Below, piece after piece: positions 13,201 through 22,985 of a stretch of DNA of 64,000 nucleotides (position 1 is the first letter of the stretch; each line of letters starts with the position of its first letter). The notes beneath the pieces are model-generated. The model was not told the DNA's origin. It made no database searches and was given only the letters and a program-made list of their open reading frames with translations. The position numbers were made by a program, and so were the translations under genes. Origin of the DNA: Bedellia somnulentella (taxonomy: Eukaryota > Arthropoda > Insecta > Lepidoptera > Bedelliidae); NCBI GenBank assembly GCA_963576735.1, contig OY755174.1, positions 3,782,001 to 3,846,000 of the forward strand, written 5' to 3'.

Positions 13201-16200
13201 AACTTGATTTTAGAAATAAATTGAATGTCCCGGTGCTAATCCAAAATTATGAAAACTTAATGCATTAATTGTAAACCTAGAAAACTACAATTTGATTTTA
13301 ATGTAGTAAGAGTTTTAGTTACACTGAATTAAATAAAATACATGCCTGAGACGAATGTTGACGGGATTCATCGATGTTAACCGAACTCTTTGAATACAAT
13401 TTAAAACTTTTTGCTATTATAATTAAAACAACTATTGACTTTAGGATATTTTTATTGCTATCGTTTTAAGTATCACTTTCATTTGCTTACCCATACGTTC
13501 GTTACCGATCAATCACGCAGCATCACACTGCAGTGCTCTATGGTAGTGTAATGGAATGAAATGTAAGGCCATGCTAAGTGTGATGTTTGGAACGGTCGAG
13601 TAATGTGTAATGTATCAGTACGCGTCCGAGCGATATTACGTGTGATGCATTGCTCGCATTGCTTACACCATGCCTGGTTGTGAGTATCCAGGTTGTTTTT
13701 TTTATATTTTGTACAACTCAACTGCAAACTTACCATAGGTTTACTACAAATTACTACTACTACTGCTACTAAAATTTTAGCAAACCTGTAAGTTTAAAAA
13801 AATAAAATAGAAAAATATTGAGGCCTTTTATGTTTATAAATCTAGTTTTGGAATGGAACATAATACGAAGGAACACATAGTTGTTTTAATACTCATCATG
13901 ATGCATAATATCTTAATTATTTATTTTAAATTTGAGATAGTCACCCGCTTATTGTAGTGTCTTCATATTATTCACGTAAGAGGTAAAAACGTCAAAATCA
14001 AAATATTCTTTATTAAACCAAGTAGGTATTATACATTTTCTTTGGTCCCCTGTAAAGCTGTACAAAGCGTGTGTAAGATAATACCGTGAGTCCGTAAGAG
14101 AATTACATGACCAAGGATTAATAAAGTAACTGTTTAAATATTAGTTTGCAATACAAAGTAAGAATTAAACATTTTGAAACTTTTAACAACTACCTTCTAA
14201 TAAAATAGTCAGCCGTACATTTGTTATCAGTGAAATATTTAAGTTACATTTGCGAAGGTCGCCTTACATTTCAATAAAAGAAAATTGGATTTGCGTTATA
14301 CTAATTGTTAGGCCCATTGAGATCAAAGAAACTAAAGTATGTGTACTGAGGGTTGGCTTGATTGTTTACTAAGCTGAAATTTGTCAGTTTCAGTTCTCCA
14401 CCATGGATCGAGAAGAGAGCAGGAGTCGTAGCCTCAGTTACGATAGATTGAGCGCAGAATTGGCATGGAGGTGCCAAAAAAAAAAAAAAAAAAGGAAGGT
14501 GTTGGAGATGACAGGAAGCGCTATGCTGAACGACCGTGGGTATTACGGGAGCGTGGTACCGAGGTCAATTGACAACCGTGGGTATTACGGGAGCGTGATA
14601 CCGAGGTAAATCGACCGTGGGTATTACGGGAGCGTGATACCGAGGTCAATCGAGGTGAACAGGTGAACAACGAATAGTCCAATAACAGCGGAGAGGTCTC
14701 TTCGTAAGCCGGTTCGGCGTACACGAGAGCGTTCGCCTAGCGCGAGGACGAGAAAATAGCAGGGAGCGATGTTCACAGCATTGTGCACGCAAACGCGAGG
14801 GTGGATACTATTCCCAAAATAAAATAGACAGTAACCGCAGCTCTTTGGTTGGGTCGCTTAGTTTGAAACGACGTAGGGTAAATGATAATGGATGAGCTAT
14901 TGTTTATTTTGTCTGAGATGCTGGCTGAAAGAGTTCAGTACGGAGAATCGCTTGATCAATATTATTACGCCAAAAACAATCTACTAAATTAATGTAAAAT
15001 TAATGGGCGCCAGGATGTAGATTGTCTGCTGCACGGTGTAGGGTAGGTGCGCAGGCAGCTGCTTAAGCCCGAACAAGTTTTTAATTTCTTTAATACGGTT
15101 AAAGTTGGTCAATATGGTGAACATCTTGAATGATTCTCAAGGCGAAAAATTGATCGCAAATGTACTCTGCTTTTGCGATGGACAAGATGCTTCAAATTCA
15201 AATTTATTTACCGAAAAGGGCAAAATACAACTTGTAATTATTTAACTATATAAACTCAATTAATGCTAGGTAGATTTACAAATTCTTAATGTAAGGTTTT
15301 ACGAATGTGTTTAATTGTAGCTCGATCTAAAATAATAATAATAGAAAACGATTTGAATTTTCGGGTAATTTCAAAAAGTTTGTTATATTTGTGTCTCCGG
15401 ACTGGGCGAACCTGTTGGGCAGATGCCGGAATTTTCACTTTGTCGCGGAGGCCTTATTGATGTAATGATATTGAAACCAATATTTAATATTTACATCAAA
15501 TGGGGACTACTACTGATTTAATAAATTGAATATTCTGTTTCAAAAATTGATCGTAGTTACAATTTGTGAATGTATTGTTCCTGTTTTGTATACATTTTAT
15601 ATTTTTTGCATTAATATTCAGTATTGCAAATTAATAAGATAGTGTATTTAAATATCAATAATAAAACTAAATTCCATTACTTAAATTAAATAATATCAAC
15701 AATATCAAAGATAAATTATTATAATTATGACCGCCTTGTTCACCTGGTCTGGCTGGAAAAGTCTTCTCATTTGTCAGTTCATTGCAGCGAACAAAAAAAA
15801 AAATATATACATACCAAGAAGGGTAATCCGAAGGATAAAAATGAAAAACAATGAAATAGCTCAAGTTCAGCTTTAGACCTGGAACTTGATAAATACTTAA
15901 CTGACATCAAAGTAAATGGGGTAGCACTAAATTGCTGTGTAGAGGTTGTAAGTCACGCTCTATCATAAAACCTACTAAAGCCAGAGAGCTCAACTTTGAT
16001 ATGATAGTTCCAAAGGGTATACCTCTACTCAGGGCTATAGGTAGGGCTCTGATAAATCCCGTGAGCATTACAACTACAACGTAGAAGTTCAGAACGTAAA
16101 ACGAACGATAAAGACGTACATCGGTGGAGACTATGTTTTATTTGTCATATAAACCAAATCAGCATCAAACATTCAATACTTTTCTTCTGAAGTTTTCTTA

Positions 16201-19200
16201 AATCTTAAGTAATTTTTAGCCAAAATCTTTAGTAGCTTTGAGATATCTTAACCATAATAGATATGCTGGTGTATAGGTGCATGGGTTGGTAGAGAGTGAT
16301 AAACATCATAGCATAAACGTCAACAAGGGTATACCTCCTGCATACCTGTGATCCTCTCGCGGACACGATAGCTGCCTACAACGACTTAGGCATCAAGATG
16401 AACTGTCTGTGTGAATTATAATTGTCTTATTTTCGTTTATTCTGGTATTTGAGTCATAATCATTAGCACAGAATCTAAATCCATTGCATATCCTTCGGGA
16501 AATATTAAATTTTTAGCCATTCATGTCCAAATTAAGACTGTAATTATCACCATCTTATATGCTTTGCTTTGGATCCGAAATAAAAGATTTCGATGCAAAT
16601 ATATTATAAAACAAATAATAACTTCTATCATCACAATATATCAATTACGATAAAGTGTACGATACGGGCTAAAATGTCAAATACGTGAATTTTTATAGGG
16701 CTAGTATAGAATCCGCCACACTAGGGTCACCCACTCACACTTATTTAAGCACACCGTGTATTATTTTTGGATATCGCTGTCATCTTTGTCTTGTCAATCT
16801 ATATACATAAGTGAAGCACAATTAATATATAATCTTAACATTGTTTCTGTACTTTAAAAGTGCCGCTCATCATAACTGTCAAGACTATAACTGTAGATTT
16901 TACCTCAAATCTTCGCCCTGCTTCCATTTGTTAAAAATATAATTAGAACCACGAGCAGGGGAAGGTAAAAATAAATTAAAATGGTATAAATCAAAATTAT
17001 GTACATTTTACCATAGCTTAATATTTATTAGAGAAACAAACTGTACACAATATTTCAAGCAAGGATGACCTCTAAAGTTTCTACCAATAGTTATAGTATA
17101 GTATACTAATTTTGAAGTTGATACAGAAAATTGCAAATTAAAATAAGTATTTAAAACAAAATAATTGTACATCGGCTATGATATGGATAGTTTATAGAGA
17201 TGAATTCGTTTGAAGGCATCAGATTGTCATCCCCACCAGACCAAGCGAATATAACAAGATTTTAAAAACATGTACATGTATAATTAATTATGATATTATT
17301 ATTATTAAGTATACCTAAATAAGATTCTTTGTCATATATGGTACTAATTTTGAAGTAGGTATATTTATATTTAAAAACTGGTAATAAACATCAAATACAA
17401 AAAGAAATATATATGTAAGATTGTATGATATATATGTAAGATAATATATAAAGTTATCCATATTGAGGGAATAAAAGGGTAATTTATGTTACAAAAGTTT
17501 ATTCAGTAATAAATTCAGATGGTGTAATTTAAACACAAAAGTAACAATAATCAATCAGAGAATAAATCAGAAATCGCTCAGCGTAATAGTGTGCTATGCG
17601 CGCGATTTATTAATCTAGCAACTTAAGGTATCTGGTACGAAGTATATTGACTAGGTACAAGTCAGCATAGGTACTAAGACCAAGAGTGGACGGACAGTTT
17701 TTCCGGGAGCAGAATGCTCTTGAGTCAAATCAGAAACGGGAAACTCCTTTCTATTGGCCATATGAGTTAGTTATAGCAAATCCCCGTGCAACTATTATTT
17801 TCCAAGGAAATTATTATTTTCGGTACACAATCAATAAGAGCTTATTTAGAACTAGCTTACCATTATCATAAAGCTTACTAAATAAAAGTCAAGGTAGGAA
17901 AAATTAATAAACCCTGTACATTAAATTATCATGGTCAGGCATATATAAATTTAAAAAAAGAAAAATTTTATATTATTAAAAAAAAAAAACCTAACTTAAA
18001 ATCTAAAAACTTCTTCCAGTTCCTCTTATCGGGAAAGGGTACCTAAGATGCTGGAAGCGTTACCGCGTTGTATGGCAAGATAAGATACATATATTGATGG
18101 ATAAAAGTACTTAAAATACATACTTTAACATAAATAAATTCATAATCTAAATAATTATATCATGAGAAAGTTTTAGGACTCGAACATTAAAGGTTGATCG
18201 GCTGATTCAACAAAGTCCAACTGTTTACAAAAGTATTTAAAATGAATAAATGCTCAATAAAAAAAGAAAAAATGTCATATTCGGAAAATGGGGTGCGGAA
18301 TGTGAATCGGATTCTAGTATTGTAGGACGAACAGCTGAAGTTTAACCTTGATTACAAGTCCTTTTTATGGATGGTTTTCAATAAAATTAGTTGATCCCTA
18401 GTGTCCTTTGTACATCTTAAGGGTTTTAAAGTTAGAACGTCCAGTGGCTGATGATGATGATGATGAAGTTAGGAAGGTTGTCTAAATATGGAAATCTATA
18501 GTGAGGTGTTTAATACACTTATTTCGATTTTGTTGAAGCATTTTTATATAAACTTGATACATGGGGTCCCATACAGTATAATATATTTCCATAGCAACCA
18601 CCATAGTAGTTCTGATTGTGACATTAAGGCTCGTACCGCGTCTTAAAAGCACTCCCTAATGACAGTCATACCTAGAAGGCAGTAATGATCTAAGCGATTT
18701 AAATAGTGAATAAATAAAAAAATATATATAAGAAAATCACATAAGTACGATATAATATATAAACAAATAATTAATAATTAAGTTATAACCTCACGAGTAT
18801 GTGAGTTGTGAATCTGCCTATTCTTTTTACTAACGTATTGATCTCTCCATTGAAGAGTTGTCTGGAAGAGATAGTTTTAAGCCACCAATTGTGCTTCTGT
18901 TTAGCAGTGTAATCTTTGTAAAATGTTTTAACTGTGATGACTGCCTCCATGGCCTCGCGGTTGAGCGCTTGGTTTCGGGTGCGGAGGTCTCGAGTTCGAT
19001 CCCCGGGGGGGTGATCACCTTACAAATTTGATTTGTAAGATTTGACCGAGTTTGGAGGGATATTGCAGGCTTGAATCACCTGACTATCCGAGAATTAAGA
19101 TGATTCCGTGCTTCCGAGGGCACGTTGGGCCGTCGCTCCCGGCTACTGTTGCGGTGGTGGTCGTTGGTCTGCCAGCCCGCAATTGGCCGGCGTGGTGGAC

Positions 19201-21397
19201 TGTGGCCAGATCGCCCTATGTAGGGTGGGCTGGAGCCCCTTGGTGGGGACATATATGGACTGTGAGGAGGAGGTACGTGATGAGTACCATTATGAGTTCT
19301 ATTCTATATTTATGTGCTTAATGTTGCAATTCGTATAAATAAAAAATAAAAAAATACATTGTTAGTGTGTAATGTGTAGAATATGTAAATAAAAATATAT
19401 ATGTATATTGAATGTGTAAATAATATGTAAATGTCTGTAAAACTATGTGTATGATATGTGTGTGCATATATATGTATAAAAAGTTAATGCAATCGCAATT
19501 ATGAAACATTAGTACGGATTAACACATTAGGACCTGTTAATTTTGAATCACTTGTTACCAGGATTTACAAGTTATTTCAAGAACTTACCTATGTATAAAA
19601 AAATATATAATATAATAAAGTTTTATTAATTCTTTAAAAATATTTCCAAAAGCGAAGGGACTCGCTTATAACAGGAAGGCCGAGCTGTAAGCTTATAATA
19701 ATGAGTGTGCTATGATTGGCTATTGTACTGTATAATTTATACTATTTATAATTTATAAACTGTATAGTTTTATTGTGTAATCATATTATTTACCTATTTA
19801 ATAAGTATTAGTGGTGTCGTGTATGAATAATGAGATACTAGTTTGACTTTACTTCAAAACAGCTCACGCTGATTAAAATAATGATTGTAATTAAATCCAT
19901 AATTTTGGTAAATACTCATTTCTAAGATGTTATTATTTATTTATAAATGAGTTGTGATAGTGATTATGTAGATTTGAGTGGAGTATTATTGATGAGACTG
20001 TCAGTTGATTTATATCAACTGACAGTCAACTGACTTAAGGTTAGGTAAGGTATAAATATACGATCTCTGTTTTTGCGGGGGCAATTGTCAGTAGTCCGTT
20101 GTATCGGCAAGTGGTTGTGAAAGATGAAATTATACGAAGTGTACCGCTATTTTGGGTTTTATTTCAAAACCTCCACACTCCCTGAAGTTGACCCTACAGG
20201 AATTATTACGAATTTCTTTACCAGATTAAATAACTAAGGAATATAGTAATATTTAAAATAACGAACCTTCCCCCAATTTTATCAAAGGCAACATTGGTCA
20301 ACGGAAGCACGTGCGTCAAAAGAGTCTTGTAGATGTAAAACCTCTTTCCGGTGGGTCCTTCATGCTCGGTCCTCTTTTTCAACATCTCAATGCAATGTTC
20401 GAGCTGGCCGTATACTTCATCAGTTATGAGTGGCTCTTGGAACTTCAGTTCCTTGGCGACAGCTTTTATGTCGGTTCTGGAAGAGCATTTAAAAAGGTTA
20501 AAACCATGTGTTACAAAATATTTTTGCGGTTCATGTAAGCAACGTTTATAATTTAAAAAACAAGCGCAGACCTTAAATGTAAAAAGTCGATTCATACGAG
20601 AGATCAGGATCGTAATAAATATCTAGATATTGTAGATATTTTATGTCAGCTACTTGGTACTGCGACGGACCCCCAAAATAATTAAGGTGAAAAGTTTCAC
20701 TTTTTATTAATTTAATTTTTGGAATGTAACCGAATATCTCTTCTAAAAATCAGTGTAAATTCGTCGACAAGTTTCAAAAACAAAACGAAGAATAACTTCA
20801 ACAAGTACAAGTACTATATCGGTTTGGAAGTAATTGTGAAAAATTATTCTTATGTTAGTAAATACTCAATGTGTAAAAATTTGCAGTTTTAGTGCTAACA
20901 GCATGTACGGATAAAATCAACACACACATTATGTACCTATGTGTGTGTTGATATTTCCACGCAGTTAGTTCCCATTGTGGTAAGCAGAGACTATCTTATG
21001 CTTCTGTATACGATTCTGACCAACCTCTCTAGCTACATTTACATTCATCAAACGTTTCATAAATGCTCCTTTATTCTTTACACTATAGATGCCTGCTTTT
21101 ACTGAAAATTATCTTTTTTGTTCTTAAATCTGTTGTATCATTTTGATACTCCCGACTAGTTAGGGCTAGTATTGCAACATAATTTAGGAGCCCTTATTGC
21201 TGCCTGCTACTACAGAACCCTTTATGACAACTCGCACTTTTAACATAAAATAACATTAAATTACCTATAGTTTAAGCTACTTACGTAGAATCCAAGAACA
21301 AAAGATCGACTTCCTTATTCTTCACTACCCCTTTCTGTGTGTACTCCAAGATCAACCCTGGAGGATGATATCGAAGGTGGAATTTTAACAGTTTCAT
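1274..21397 (-). CDS. DAW1: Dynein assembly factor with WD repeats DAW1/ODA16, complete, nine exons
   Basis: Spliced from exons 21397-21285, 20476-20267, 8806-8684, 8173-7989, 6958-6826, 4815-4656, 3364-3227, 2074-1982 and 1378-1274. The joined length is 1260 nt, giving 419 residues and a stop, against about 415 in vertebrate DAW1. All junctions are GT/AG and all phases agree. The protein opens with [14 protein letters not shown] and ends [10 protein letters not shown], both diagnostic of the family. Eight WD40 repeats run from about residue 88 to the end, each with GH near its start and a W-D or similar at its end ([35 protein letters not shown], and so on). Family knowledge: DAW1 is a cytoplasmic adaptor that loads outer dynein arms onto intraflagellar transport for motile cilia and flagella, which in insects means mainly sperm and sensory neurons. 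The start codon has an in-frame TAG nine bases upstream (21404-21406). Intron 2 (11.5 kb) is swollen by a young LTR element. Confidence 0.95.
1439..1735 (+). mobile_element. LINE-L 3' fragment in DAW1 intron 8
   Basis: Encodes the LINE C-terminal segment ([20 protein letters not shown], then [36 protein letters not shown]) and ends with the family tail GTGAGTATATGTATATATGT. 5'-truncated. Confidence 0.8.
1982..2074 (-). CDS. DAW1: DAW1 exon 8
   Basis: A short 31-codon exon encoding the core of WD repeat 7 ([19 protein letters not shown], then [12 protein letters not shown]). The acceptor is tttcag and the donor GTGATG. It is phase 0 on both sides and joins exon 7 to exon 9 without a gap relative to the family. 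Confidence 0.93.
2196..2621. mobile_element. 426 bp foldback MITE with 8 bp target duplication
   Basis: Ends GGCTTATTCCGTTTATCC and its complement; inverted arms of about 130 bp. Flanked on both sides by AATACAAT (2188-2195 and 2622-2629). An 8 bp duplication suggests a hAT-type transposase. No ORF. Lies in DAW1 intron 7. Confidence 0.88.
2815..3064 (-). mobile_element. TATG-tailed retroposon
   Basis: Near full-length copy; sense strand is minus, with the (TATG)n tail at the low-coordinate end and the GCTGTGTAGTGTCGGC head at the high end. Family traits: about 250 bp, GTCTCCAACCGCATCGCCC in the middle of the complementary strand. Confidence 0.8.
3227..3364 (-). CDS. DAW1: DAW1 exon 7
   Basis: Encodes the body of WD repeat 6 ([19 protein letters not shown]) and the start of repeat 7 (GHREEVSK). 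The acceptor is ctcaaag and the donor GTAAGT. Exactly 46 codons, phase 0 at both ends. Confidence 0.94.
3495..3975. other. AT-rich intron with (AAAT)n
   Basis: DAW1 intron 6. Holds an (AAAT)n run at about 3850-3880 after a sequence resembling a retroposon 3' end. No exon. Confidence 0.4.
3980..4325 (+). mobile_element. SINE-T, degenerate copy
   Basis: tRNA-like head (ATAGTTCAGTGAGTAGGACA; B-box-like GGTCAATTTCC) followed by the body and the CCTCTGCCAACCCCTTCGG 3' stem-loop. Confidence 0.75.
4656..4815 (-). CDS. DAW1: DAW1 exon 6
   Basis: Encodes WD repeat 5 ([16 protein letters not shown] to LDGSAKLWD) and the GHTDE that opens repeat 6. The acceptor is tttcag. The donor is GTACGC. Ends in phase 0. 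Confidence 0.94.
5206..5490 (+). mobile_element. SINE-T, 3'-truncated copy
   Basis: Head GATAGCCCAGTGGGTAGAAC (A box) and GTTCAAATCC (B box), then the body up to CACGTGAGTACACTGTCC. The last part is missing. Confidence 0.85.
5601..6529 (+). mobile_element. 929 bp TA-flanked element with long inverted ends and an internal tRNA-like unit
   Basis: Begins TATGTCGTAGGATGATTTG and ends with its complement. The inverted ends run about 140 bp and contain repeated TTTTTTGCAAAAAA palindromes. TA dinucleotides flank both ends, as for Tc1/mariner insertions. No transposase ORF. A second copy lies at 53279-54195 in the opposite orientation. Confidence 0.88.
6009..6085 (+). repeat. tRNA-like sequence inside the TA-flanked element
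   Basis: A box TGGCCGAGTGG, B box GGTTTGATCCC, and a perfect 5 bp T-arm stem (GCGGG/CCCGC). The flanks do not form a 7 bp acceptor stem, so it is a tRNA-derived pol III promoter and not a working tRNA gene. Confidence 0.7.
6826..6958 (-). CDS. DAW1: DAW1 exon 5
   Basis: Encodes WD repeat 4 ([11 protein letters not shown] through [12 protein letters not shown]). The acceptor is tttcag and the donor GTAAGT. Reading frame is continuous with exons 4 and 6. Confidence 0.94.
7155..7381 (-). mobile_element. TATG-tailed retroposon
   Basis: Sense minus; slightly shortened near the tail. Head ends at GCCGACACTACACAGC. Confidence 0.8.
7382..7988. other. DAW1 intron 4 sequence, nothing recognised
   Basis: No coding or structural signal seen on either strand. 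Confidence 0.4.
7989..8173 (-). CDS. DAW1: DAW1 exon 4
   Basis: Carries the end of WD repeat 2 ([13 protein letters not shown]) and all of repeat 3 ([11 protein letters not shown] to MDYTAKLFD). The exon is markedly GC-rich against its introns. The donor is placed at GTATGA because that restores frame with exon 5 (NTG then DEIHTYAGH). A GTTAGC six bases on would break the frame. Confidence 0.92.
8174..8683. other. DAW1 intron 3, nothing recognised
   Basis: AT-rich, with short simple runs only. Confidence 0.4.
8684..8806 (-). CDS. DAW1: DAW1 exon 3
   Basis: Finishes WD repeat 1 ([14 protein letters not shown]) and starts repeat 2 ([14 protein letters not shown]). The acceptor is ttgaag and the donor GTAAGT. 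Phase 2 in and phase 2 out match the neighbouring exons. Confidence 0.94.
9140..9228 (+). mobile_element. TATG-tailed retroposon, 3' end only
   Basis: CCAAAAGTGGCTGAGGAATT through GTGAGTATATGTATGTATG; the head is missing. Confidence 0.75.
9356..10349 (+). mobile_element. 994 bp non-autonomous repeat carrying (GACA)n, copy 1
   Basis: Begins ACTAGTGGATCGTCCCAGC and ends TTATTATAAGTATAGAT. The second copy, 29945-30827, has the same ends. No ORF and no convincing target duplication; superfamily not assigned. Confidence 0.75.
10174..10226 (+). repeat. (GACA)n microsatellite
   Basis: About 13 GACA units inside the repeat above; the sister copy has about six at 30674-30697. Confidence 0.95.
10350..11095. 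other. AT-rich intron with a LINE-L scrap
   Basis: Only a minus-strand LINE-L scrap at about 10683-10775 (GGCAGGCAGAGACTATCGAT) is recognisable. Confidence 0.5.
11096..11760 (-). mobile_element. LINE-L, 5'-truncated copy with reverse-transcriptase C-terminal region
   Basis: The minus strand reads [20 protein letters not shown], then [28 protein letters not shown] and [13 protein letters not shown], then after a frame break [18 protein letters not shown]. This is the C-terminal region after the RT domain of a LINE polyprotein. Ends with GGCGTGAGTATAAG. Broken by frame shifts. Confidence 0.82.
11823..12335 (+). repeat. Left LTR
   Basis: Contains TATAAATA at 12188-12195, an initiator-like TCAGTA at 12225-12230, and a 12 bp stem hairpin (CTGTCAGTTGAT/ATCAACTGACAG) around 12135-12162. 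Confidence 0.85.
12336..14400. other. Interior of LTR element, part 1
   Basis: AT-rich, no coding signal. At about 13999-14050 a motif AAAATATTCTTTATTAAACC resembles a LINE or SINE 3' end in antisense. Confidence 0.5.
14403..14609 (+). other. Short reading frame in LTR element interior
   Basis: ATG in a good context (CCACCATGG) opens 68 codons ([16 protein letters not shown] then a lysine run and RGYYGSV repeats). The lysine run comes from an A homopolymer and the rest from a 40 bp tandem repeat. Could be a relic of gag. Function unknown and coding status doubtful. Confidence 0.25.
14532..14652 (+). repeat. Three tandem copies of a 40-41 bp unit
   Basis: Unit CCGTGGGTATTACGGGAGCG followed by TGATACCGAGGTCAAT, starting near 14534, 14575 and 14615. 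Confidence 0.9.
14760..18935. other. Interior of LTR element, part 2
   Basis: No gene. A motif ATTCAAATTTATTTACCG at about 15198 resembles a retroposon 3' end in antisense; the rest is unrecognised AT-rich sequence. Confidence 0.45.
18940..19275 (+). mobile_element. SINE-B copy inside the LTR element
   Basis: tRNA-like head with CTCGCGGTTGAGCGCTTGG and B box GAGTTCGATCCCC, then a body shared with 27415-27740 (GAATTAAGATGATTCCGTGC; CCTTGGTGGGGACATATATG). Confidence 0.8.
19686..20198 (+). repeat. Right LTR
   Basis: Same length and, as far as can be read, the same sequence as the left LTR. Preceded by CAGGAAGGCCGAGC, which is only weakly purine-rich. Ends 64 bp from the DAW1 exon 2 donor. Confidence 0.85.
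20267..20476 (-). CDS. DAW1: DAW1 exon 2
   Basis: Residues 38-107. It holds the helical linker ([11 protein letters not shown], then CIEMLKKR) and the start of the first WD repeat ([15 protein letters not shown]). The acceptor is ttccag and the donor is GTTCGT, a weak but usable site. The donor lies only 64 bp from the end of the LTR retrotransposon in intron 2. Confidence 0.93.
20917..20953. repeat. Short hairpin
   Basis: ATCAACACACACA and its complement TGTGTGTGTTGAT separated by 11 bases, in DAW1 intron 1. Confidence 0.7.
20965..21110 (-). mobile_element. LINE-L 3' fragment
   Basis: TAGTTCCCATTGTGGTAAGC and onward, the complement of the LINE-L 3' end, diverged. Confidence 0.7.
21285..21397 (-). 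CDS. DAW1: DAW1 exon 1 (coding part)
   Basis: Residues 1-37 plus two bases. It encodes [14 protein letters not shown] then an acidic/basic stretch ending VDLLFLDS, the conserved N-terminal DAW1 segment that precedes the propeller. The donor is GTAAGT. The start is fixed by family alignment and by an in-frame stop just upstream. Confidence 0.93.
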
Positions 21398-21523
21398 ATT
21401 TATCTAATGATACTTTATAATTACTACGTTTGTTTTAAATGTTAAACGCGTAGCACATATTTTTTAGTTTTTGTAAATATTTTTCTGTTAAAACCATTCC
21501 GGTCCTGAATTTTGTCGATAATG

Positions 21524-21537
21524 TTTGCCATGGTAAC
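21524..21537. promoter_or_regulatory. Near-consensus RFX X-box upstream of DAW1
   Basis: TTTGCCATGGTAAC is two half-sites with a 2-base spacer. It fits the X-box consensus RYYNYY-N2-RRNRAC at 13 of 14 positions; only the first base differs. It lies 127 bp upstream of the DAW1 ATG. RFX factors drive ciliary genes in animals, and DAW1 is a ciliary gene, so the position is meaningful. Binding is inferred. Confidence 0.6.
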
Positions 21538-21974
21538 GGGAAAATTGTTTATGATCAATTTTACTCCAAAGAGGTAGAGTTGCCTAGACACTTATATTTT
21601 TAGTAATAGTGAGGGTAAGAAAATATGATAAATACGATATTTTGGCTTAGAATAGCAACGCACTTTTTATTTCTTGGGTTCCAGTTGTTTATAATTTATA
21701 AGATGTTTGGGAACTAGCTGAGCAGTATAGGCGTATGATACTCTTTACGATTTTTTTTGGAATTTGTGAGTGATATAGTTGAAACTCTTACTGATAATTG
21801 GATACGGTCTTTTTATTACATCATCTCCATACCCAACGTCCAATATGGATCAGAAATAGTTAATTCCATACTTCCGACCACTCCTGTATGTAACCATAGC
21901 TGGAAGAAGTAAGTAGGTAAAATAAAGACAGAAAGAAAAATGGACTTGAATTAATCTAATATAATTTTATATAA

Positions 21975-22358
21975 CGTCTGCTTACTGGTAAAATGTAGTA
22001 AATGCGTTTTTTACAAAAAAATAGTTAATAATGCATTTATATGTAATTTTTGAAGCTCTTTCTACTGGAAAAACGCAATAAATGATAGGACTGTTAATTA
22101 CAGGTCATTTCTCAATTACAGTTCAAATATGATACGTGCACACCCATGCTAAAAATAATAATTTTTTCCACAATATTTATAAGAAAATGGCCTCTAATAT
22201 GCTACCGCAAATAAGAACGTTAAACTTCCAATAATTTATTAAATAAATTTCTGCAAAATCTTATTTAGATGTTATGAAAAAAAATACTTAAACTTTGAAA
22301 ACCCCATATCTCCGTTTAACAAAATATGTATTTACTACATTTTACCAGTAAGCAGACG
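21975..22358. mobile_element. 384 bp MITE with 29 bp inverted ends
   Basis: Ends CGTCTGCTTACTGGTAAAAT and exact complement over 29 bp; flanked by ATAA at 21971-21974 and 22359-22362. No ORF. Confidence 0.85.
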
Positions 22359-22769
22359 ATAAACAAGAACATATAATTCGACATCAATGCAAATATAATA
22401 CAAAAACAATTCTAAAATGCAATAAAAACTAAAGAAGAAACAAATTCAGTTCATATAATGATCTCAAAAGGTCCTGCCTTTCGTTTGTGAATAAGACAGG
22501 AGAAAGCGAAGTCAAAGTTCAGTTAAAATCTGGTAAAACCTTCACCTGACTTCACGTTATATGTACAGTTCAATCTTGTTTTTTATCACGCTGTGTAAAA
22601 CGCTGTTTATTGTCTGTTTAGAACAGCATTATCCCTTTTTTACCAGCAGGTGTCTTCAGCGTACACATATCCATACTCACCTATATGGTTGGGCGATGTG
22701 CCTAGAGACTGAAGAGAAACTAGAGAGAAACAGAACTGAAAAATTTCAAATTCCTAAAGATTTTTTTAT

Positions 22770-22985
22770 TATACATACATACTCACGGCTATAAATCCCT
22801 TGAAGGGGTAGCCAGAGCTAGGGAATTAGAAATTCCTCAGCCACTTTTGAAAGTTGCGTGGGGAAAAGATCGTAAAAAAAAAGGTTGTTGGTGATCGGTC
22901 TCCAACCGCATCGCCCAAAAATCCCTTAAAAGCCACCCACCGGAAGAAATGGGGTAGTGATATTCTATGCCGACACTACACACCA
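22770..22985 (-). mobile_element. TATG-tailed retroposon
   Basis: Sense minus; missing about 25 bp near the CCAATACCGTTAGTCGCCTC segment. Confidence 0.8.

Larger units (their letters stand above)
11823..20198. mobile_element. 8.4 kb LTR retrotransposon with non-coding interior
   Basis: Two 513 bp direct repeats, TGTAAGCTTATA...GACCCTACA, at 11823-12335 and 19686-20198. By eye they are identical. The element is flanked by GGAA at 11819-11822 and 20199-20202. The TG...CA ends and 4 bp duplication fit an LTR insertion of the Gypsy type. The 7.35 kb interior has no gag, protease, RT or integrase motif; its longest reading frames are under 90 codons. No TGG-type primer binding site follows the left LTR (it starts ACTCAGAAGTGAGG). 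It therefore resembles a large non-autonomous (LARD-like) element mobilised in trans. Orientation cannot be set from coding sequence; the LTR TATA box favours plus. Confidence 0.82.
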
